Positions 5,213 to 9,947 of a stretch of 9,947 bases of DNA are shown here, one piece after another. How positions within the stretch are numbered: the stretch's first letter is position 1; each line of letters opens with the position of its first letter. Location: positions 1-9,947 of the forward strand of contig JAFAFZ010000090.1 of assembly GCA_023423215.1 (NCBI GenBank). Direction: 5' to 3'. Under the pieces are notes generated by a model. It saw only the letters and a list, made by a program, of their open reading frames with translations. It had not been told where the DNA came from and ran no database searches. The translations under genes were made by a program, and so were the position numbers. The stretch comes from Actinomycetes bacterium (GTDB taxonomy: Bacteria > Actinomycetota > Acidimicrobiia > Acidimicrobiales > Microtrichaceae).

Positions 5213-7305
5213 ACCCGACCGCCCCCTGGCCCGGTCGTGCCCGACCGCTCGGTGCGACCCATGACGGCCACGGCACCAACTTCTCGGTGTTCAGCTCGAG
5301 CGCCGAGGCGATGACCTTGTGCCTCTTCGACGACGGCGGCAACGAGCGACAGGTGCCGCTGACCGAGGTCGACGCCCACTGCTGGCACGCCTACCTGCCG
5401 GAGGTGGGGGCCGGCACCCGCTACGGCTACCGCGCACACGGCCGCTGGGCCCCCGCCGAGGGGCTGTGGCACAACGACGCGAAGCTGCTGCTCGACCCCT
5501 ACGCGCGGCGCATCGACGGCTCGGTCGACTGGGACCCGTCCTGCTTCGGCTACCGGTTCGACGCACCCGACGAACCCGAGCGGACCGACGACGCGCCCTA
5601 CGTGCCGAAGTCGGTCGTCGTGAGCCCCTGGTTCGACTGGGGCAACGACCGTCCGCCGGACACGCCGATGCACGAGACGCTCATCTACGAGCTGCACGTC
5701 AAGGGCTTCACCGCGCAGCACCCCGACCTGGACCCGCGCGTCCGAGGCACCTACGCCGGGCTGGCCGAACCCGCGGTCATCGAGCACCTGACGCGCCTCG
5801 GCGTGACCGCGGTCGAGCTGCAGCCGGTCCACGCGTTCGTGCACGACCACCACCTGGTCGAGAAGGGCCTGCGCAACTACTGGGGCTACAACAGCATCGG
5901 GTTCTTCGCACCGCACGGCGAGTACGCCGCAGGACCTGACCCCGTCGCCGAGTTCCAGCACATGGTCCGCACCCTGCACGCCGCCGGGATCGAGGTCATC
6001 CTCGACGTCGTCTACAACCACACCGCCGAGGGCAACCACCTGGGCCCGATGCTCAGCATGCGCGGGCTCGACAACTGCGAGTACTACCGGGTCGAGGACG
6101 ACCCGCGGTACTACCGGGACTACACCGGCACCGGCAACACGCTCGACATGCGCCACCCGCACACGCTGCAGCTGGTCATGGACAGCCTGCGGTACTGGGT
6201 CACCGAGATGCACGTCGACGGGTTCCGCTTCGACCTCGCGTCGGCCCTGGCCCGCGGCCTGCACGAGGTCGACCGGCTGGGACCGTTCTTCGACCTGATC
6301 CAGCAGGACCCGGTCGTCAGCGGCATCAAGCTGATCGCCGAGCCGTGGGACATCGGCGAGGGCGGCTACCAGGTCGGCAACTTCCCGCCGATGTGGTCTG
6401 AGTGGAACGGCCGCTACCGCGACACCGTGCGCGACTACTGGCGTGGTGAGCCGGCCACGATCGCCGAGTTCGCCTACCGCTTCACCGGGTCGTCGGACCT
6501 GTACGCGGGCGACTCCAGCCCCGGGTCGTCCATCAACTTCATCACGGCCCACGACGGGTTCACGATGGCGGACCTCGTCAGCTACAACGAGAAGCACAAC
6601 GAGGCGAACGGCGAGGACGGCAACGACGGCGAGTCGCACAACCGGTCGTGGAACTGCGGCGTCGAAGGTCCGACCGACGACGAGGCGGTGCTCGAGCTGC
6701 GAGGCCGCCAGCTGCGCAACCTGTTCACCACGCTGCTGCTGTCCCAGGGCGTGCCCATGCTGCTGGCGGGCGACGAGATGGGCCGCACCCAGCAGGGCAA
6801 CAACAACGTCTACTGCCAGGACAACGAGCTCAGCTGGGTGGACTGGTCCCTGCTCGAGACCAACGCCGAGCTCGTCGAGTTCGTCGCCCAGCTCAGCCGG
6901 CTCCGGCGCGAGCACCCCGTCTTCCGACGCCGTCGCTGGTTCACCGGTCGCAGCGTGCGTGGGGACCAGGTGGGGGACATCGGCTGGTACCGACCCGACG
7001 GCTCGCCCATGCAGGACGCCGACTGGGACACCGGCTTCGCGAAGGCGCTCGGCGTGCTGCTGAACGGCCGGGCGATGCCGGACCCGGACCCCCAGGGCCA
7101 CCCGGTGGTCGACGACACCTTCCTGGTGCTGTTCAACGCGCACCACGGCGCGACCCGGTGGGTCCTGCCCGACATCCCGGGCAGCCGGGGCTACGAGCGG
7201 GTGCTGGACACCCGGTCGCCGCGCATCGGTGACCGTCGACCGGTGCGCACGCCCCGCCTGGTGGTCGCCCCACGTTCGGTCGTGGTGCTCGAGGTGCTGC
7301 GATGA
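5209..7305 (+). CDS. treX: Glycogen debranching enzyme (GH13, TreX/GlgX family)
   Basis: A 698-residue isoamylase-type enzyme that hydrolyses alpha-1,6 branches of glycogen, supplying linear maltodextrins. Residues about 10-105 are the N-terminal CBM48/isoamylase domain (GTNFSVFSSSAE). The catalytic barrel follows, with VVYNHT (region I), the nucleophile Asp342 in DGFRFDLAS, the acid/base Glu378 in IAEPWDIGEGGYQVGNFP, and Asp449 in TAHDGFT. The C-terminal beta domain ends at VVVLEVLR. Length and motifs are normal. The GTG start overlaps the stop of the small acidic ORF, and the stop overlaps the treY ATG, so the three are translationally coupled. The sequence alone does not separate treX from glgX; the treY neighbour makes trehalose synthesis the likely role. 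Confidence 0.95.
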   Translation: MNPTAPWPGRARPLGATHDGHGTNFSVFSSSAEAMTLCLFDDGGNERQVPLTEVDAHCWHAYLPEVGAGTRYGYRAHGRWAPAEGLWHNDAKLLLDPYARRIDGSVDWDPSCFGYRFDAPDEPERTDDAPYVPKSVVVSPWFDWGNDRPPDTPMHETLIYELHVKGFTAQHPDLDPRVRGTYAGLAEPAVIEHLTRLGVTAVELQPVHAFVHDHHLVEKGLRNYWGYNSIGFFAPHGEYAAGPDPVAEFQHMVRTLHAAGIEVILDVVYNHTAEGNHLGPMLSMRGLDNCEYYRVEDDPRYYRDYTGTGNTLDMRHPHTLQLVMDSLRYWVTEMHVDGFRFDLASALARGLHEVDRLGPFFDLIQQDPVVSGIKLIAEPWDIGEGGYQVGNFPPMWSEWNGRYRDTVRDYWRGEPATIAEFAYRFTGSSDLYAGDSSPGSSINFITAHDGFTMADLVSYNEKHNEANGEDGNDGESHNRSWNCGVEGPTDDEAVLELRGRQLRNLFTTLLLSQGVPMLLAGDEMGRTQQGNNNVYCQDNELSWVDWSLLETNAELVEFVAQLSRLRREHPVFRRRRWFTGRSVRGDQVGDIGWYRPDGSPMQDADWDTGFAKALGVLLNGRAMPDPDPQGHPVVDDTFLVLFNAHHGATRWVLPDIPGSRGYERVLDTRSPRIGDRRPVRTPRLVVAPRSVVVLEVLR

Positions 7306-9947
7306 GCGACGCGGCCGACGCCCCCGCGGCGTCGAGTCGCCCGGTCACCACCTACCGGCTCCAGCTGCGCGACGGGCTGACGCTCGACGACGTCGTGGAC
7401 CGGGGCTGGCTGGCTCACGCCGCGGACCTGGGCGTGTCCCACCTCTACCTCTCGCCGGTGCGGACCGCGGTGCCGGGGGCGACCCACGGCTACGACGGCG
7501 TCGACCCGCGCGGCGTCGATCCGGCGCTCGGCGGCGACGAGGCGTTCGACCGCCTCGCACGCGCCGCGGCCGAGCTCGGCGTGGGGCTGGTGGTCGACAT
7601 CGTCCCGAACCACATGGCGACCGATCCCGCCAGCAACCCCTGGTGGTGGGACGTGCTCCGCAACGGCGACCACAGCGAGCACGCCGAGGTCTTCGACGTC
7701 GACCCGACCCACCCCGAGCCCCGCCTGCGCGGGCGCATCGTCCTGCCCGTGCTGGACGACCGCTACGGACGCGTGTTGGACGCGCACCGCCTCACCCTGC
7801 GCCGACGCGAGCGCGACCTGGTGGCGTGCATCGACGACCGTCCCCTTCCGCTCAGCCCCGGGTCGCTCGGCGAGGTGCTGGCGCAGATCGCCCGGGACGC
7901 CGACATCGACGAGCTGCGCGTGCTCGGCGACGCGTACGGCCACCTCGCCGAGGTCGAGGACCAGGAGCGGCCGGCGCACCAGCGTGCGCTGGACGACTCG
8001 CTCGCCTGGGTCCTGGGCGAGGAGCGCGTGGCCGCCGCGGTCGACGAGCACCTGGCGAAGCTGTGCGAGGACGTCGACGCCGTGCACGAGGTGCTCGAGG
8101 CGCAGCACTACCGGCTCGCCTACTGGCGGGCGGCACGGGACCTCGGGTACCGGCGCTTCTTCGACGTCAACGAGCTGATCGGGGTGCGCGTCGAGCGGCC
8201 CGCCGTGTTCGACGCGACGCACGTCGCCGTGCGGCGCTGGGTCGAGCAAGGCTCGGTCCAGGGTCTGCGCGTCGACCACCCCGACGGCCTGCTCGATCCC
8301 GCCGGCTACTTCGAGCAGCTGCGGGCGCTGCTCGGCGACGACGGCTGGATCGTCGCCGAGAAGATCCTGGAGCACGGCGAGCAGCTCCCGCCCGAGTGGC
8401 CGGTCGACGGCACGACGGGCTACGACGTCGCCGAGCTGCTCGGGCGGTGGTTCGTCGACGCGGACGGCCTGCGCCAGCTCGGCGAGCTGCGCGACGAGCT
8501 CGTCGGCGAGGCCCCGACCGGGGCGCAGCTGCTCGACGAGGCCAAGCGGCTGGTGCTCTCGGACATGCTCTCGGCCGACCTCAACCGGGCGACCGACGCC
8601 TTCCTCCGCTTGTGCGAGTCGCTGCGGCGGTTCCGGGACGTCACCCGCCACGAGCTGCACGAGATCCTTCGCGAGGTCGTGGTCGCGTATCCCGTGTACC
8701 GGACCTACGTGCCGCCCGGCACGCTCGCAGGCGATCGCGACCTGGCGCTCGTGACGACGGTGATCGGCATGGCGCAGGCGGCCCGGCCCGACCTGGACGC
8801 CGAGGTGCTGGACCTGCTCGCCTCGATCCTCGTCGGTCGCCTCGACGGCGAGCTGCCCGAGGCGGCGACGGTCCGCGCGCGGGTCGAGCAGCTGACGGGT
8901 CCGGCGATGGCCAAGGGCAAGGAGGACACCGCCTTCTACCGGGAGGTCCGCCTGGTCTCGCGCTGCGAGGTGGGGGCGGACCCCTTCGCGAGCGGGCTCG
9001 AGTCCCGTGAGCTGCACGCCGAGCTGCAACGCCTCCAGGAGCTGTCCCCGAGGACCATGACGGCGCTCTCGACCCACGACACCAAGCGCAGCGAGGACGT
9101 GCGCGCCCGGCTCTCGGTCCTGACCGAGCGGCCCGAGCGCTGGGCCGAGGTCGCGCGCGCTGCGATGGATCGCCTGGACGAGCTGGACGCCGAGGGCGCG
9201 GTCGACCGGCGCACGCGCTACCTGCTGCTGCAGACGCTCGTGGGCGCGCATCCGCTGGACGAGGAGCGGCTGCAGGCCTACGCCACCAAGGCGATCCGCG
9301 AGGCGAAGGACCACACCGCCTGGACCCGCGTCGACGAGCCCTACGAGGCGGCGGTGCACGACCTCGTGCACGCGATGTGCACCGATGACCTGCTGCGCCG
9401 AGCGGTCGACCGGTTCGTCACCGAAGAGGTCGACGCACCGGGGCGTGCGACGGCGATCTCGCAGAAGGTGCTCCAGCTCCTGGCCCCGGGCGTGCCCGAC
9501 CTGTACTGGGGCAGCGAGGACTGGCACCTCCGCCTGGTCGACCCCGACAACCGCGTCGCCCCGGACCTGTCCCGACTGCGGTCGGTGGTCGACGAGCTGC
9601 GCGGCGGCCCGACGGTGGGACCCGAGGACGAGCGCGCCAAGCTGGCCGCGGGCGTCGCGGCCCTGGACGTGCGCCGCCGACACGCCGAGTGCTGCACGTC
9701 CGGCGGCTACGAGCCGCTCGCGGTCGTCGGTGAGGACGCCGGTCGCACGCTCGCCTTCCGGCGCGGCGAGGACGTGGCCGCCGTGGTCACACGGCGCACG
9801 GCGCACGGCTCGCTCGACGCCGCCACCCACCTGGAGCTCCCACCGGGGACCTGGACCGTGCGCCTCGGCGGCGACCCGGGCCGCCGGGTCGAGGGCACCG
9901 TCGCCCTGGCCGATCTGCTCGGCGGCTGGAGCGCCGCGGTCCTGGAG
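7302..9947 (+). CDS. treY: Maltooligosyl trehalose synthase (GH13), C-terminus cut by window edge
   Basis: An open frame of 882 codons with no stop before the right edge; probably only a few residues are missing. The enzyme converts the reducing-end alpha-1,4 bond of a maltooligosaccharide into an alpha,alpha-1,1 bond, and TreZ then releases trehalose. The start reads TTYRLQLRDGLTLDD, followed by LGVSHLYLSPV, THGYDGVDP and VDIVPNHMA, all typical of TreY. The nucleophile is Asp325 in GLRVDHPDGL, the acid/base Glu353 in VAEKILE, and the third acid Asp593 in LSTHDTKRSEDVRARL. MAKGKEDTAFYRE (about residue 530) is the family's own signature. The ATG at 7302 overlaps the treX stop (ATGA) and has GAGGTG at 7291-7296. 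TreZ is not in the window and is expected downstream. Confidence 0.95.
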   Translation, partial: MSDAADAPAASSRPVTTYRLQLRDGLTLDDVVDRGWLAHAADLGVSHLYLSPVRTAVPGATHGYDGVDPRGVDPALGGDEAFDRLARAAAELGVGLVVDIVPNHMATDPASNPWWWDVLRNGDHSEHAEVFDVDPTHPEPRLRGRIVLPVLDDRYGRVLDAHRLTLRRRERDLVACIDDRPLPLSPGSLGEVLAQIARDADIDELRVLGDAYGHLAEVEDQERPAHQRALDDSLAWVLGEERVAAAVDEHLAKLCEDVDAVHEVLEAQHYRLAYWRAARDLGYRRFFDVNELIGVRVERPAVFDATHVAVRRWVEQGSVQGLRVDHPDGLLDPAGYFEQLRALLGDDGWIVAEKILEHGEQLPPEWPVDGTTGYDVAELLGRWFVDADGLRQLGELRDELVGEAPTGAQLLDEAKRLVLSDMLSADLNRATDAFLRLCESLRRFRDVTRHELHEILREVVVAYPVYRTYVPPGTLAGDRDLALVTTVIGMAQAARPDLDAEVLDLLASILVGRLDGELPEAATVRARVEQLTGPAMAKGKEDTAFYREVRLVSRCEVGADPFASGLESRELHAELQRLQELSPRTMTALSTHDTKRSEDVRARLSVLTERPERWAEVARAAMDRLDELDAEGAVDRRTRYLLLQTLVGAHPLDEERLQAYATKAIREAKDHTAWTRVDEPYEAAVHDLVHAMCTDDLLRRAVDRFVTEEVDAPGRATAISQKVLQLLAPGVPDLYWGSEDWHLRLVDPDNRVAPDLSRLRSVVDELRGGPTVGPEDERAKLAAGVAALDVRRRHAECCTSGGYEPLAVVGEDAGRTLAFRRGEDVAAVVTRRTAHGSLDAATHLELPPGTWTVRLGGDPGRRVEGTVALADLLGGWSAAVLE

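Noticed and set aside
1491..5342. A 1283-codon open frame on the minus strand opposite the regulator, katE and the acidic ORF
   Set aside because: It is Arg/Gly/Val/Asp-rich with no recognisable domain and crosses several real plus-strand genes and their intergenic regions. Strong G/C third-position bias in the sense genes keeps stops out of the antisense frame.
5191..9830. Long minus-strand open frames opposite treX (5191-7146) and treY (7191-9830)
   Set aside because: Same mirror effect: low-complexity Val/Arg/Asp/Leu-rich translations opposite enzymes with intact catalytic motifs.
1..9947. CRISPR arrays, tRNA or rRNA genes, insertion sequences, phage attachment sites
   Set aside because: Reading both strands I saw no repeat-spacer array, cloverleaf, transposase motif or terminal repeats; nearly the whole window is ordinary coding sequence of uniform composition.

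Overview
The window comes from a high-GC bacterium, most likely a member of the Actinomycetota. Codon third positions are strongly G/C, GTG starts are frequent, and four gene pairs use or could use 4-nt GTGA/ATGA stop-start overlaps. The gene families (STAS plus PP2C partner switching, an orphan LuxR-type response regulator, and TreX/TreY trehalose synthesis) fit that phylum. I cannot name the genus. Almost every base is accounted for: the longest gap between genes is about 150 bases.

Left third. On the minus strand lies a partner-switching pair. A short STAS-domain anti-sigma-factor antagonist (1339-1656) overlaps by 4 nt a PAS/LOV-like sensor fused to a SpoIIE/RsbU-type PP2C phosphatase (137-1342). 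Beyond it, reading out of the left edge, is the first 33 codons of a probable PfkB-family sugar kinase (1-100). Divergently transcribed is a NarL/LuxR-type response regulator (1779-2444) with no histidine kinase beside it. The shared intergenic region holds a nested 41-bp inverted repeat (1723-1763) that is a good operator candidate.

Right two thirds. On the plus strand are a large-subunit (HPII-like) catalase katE (2598-4814), a small acidic low-complexity ORF (4859-5212), the glycogen debranching enzyme treX (5209-7305) and maltooligosyl trehalose synthase treY (7302 to the right edge). The last three are joined by 4-nt stop-start overlaps. katE may join the same transcription unit, because an in-frame GTG for the small ORF overlaps its stop codon.

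How they fit together. This looks like a general-stress and desiccation module: peroxide removal (KatE), a compatible solute made from glycogen (TreX, TreY, with TreZ expected outside), and the protein-phosphatase switch that normally frees a SigB/SigF-type sigma factor. Three intergenic sequences match the actinobacterial SigB/SigF promoter pattern (GNNT, 14-16 nt, GGGTA). They lie before katE (GTTT-N15-GGGTA), before the small ORF and before the PfkB gene. This suggests, but does not prove, that the phosphatase cassette controls its own neighbourhood. None of the enzyme families is new. The points most worth a second look are the LOV-like domain that has lost its photoactive cysteine, the repeated SigB-like promoters, the response-regulator operator and the unknown acidic protein coupled to treX.
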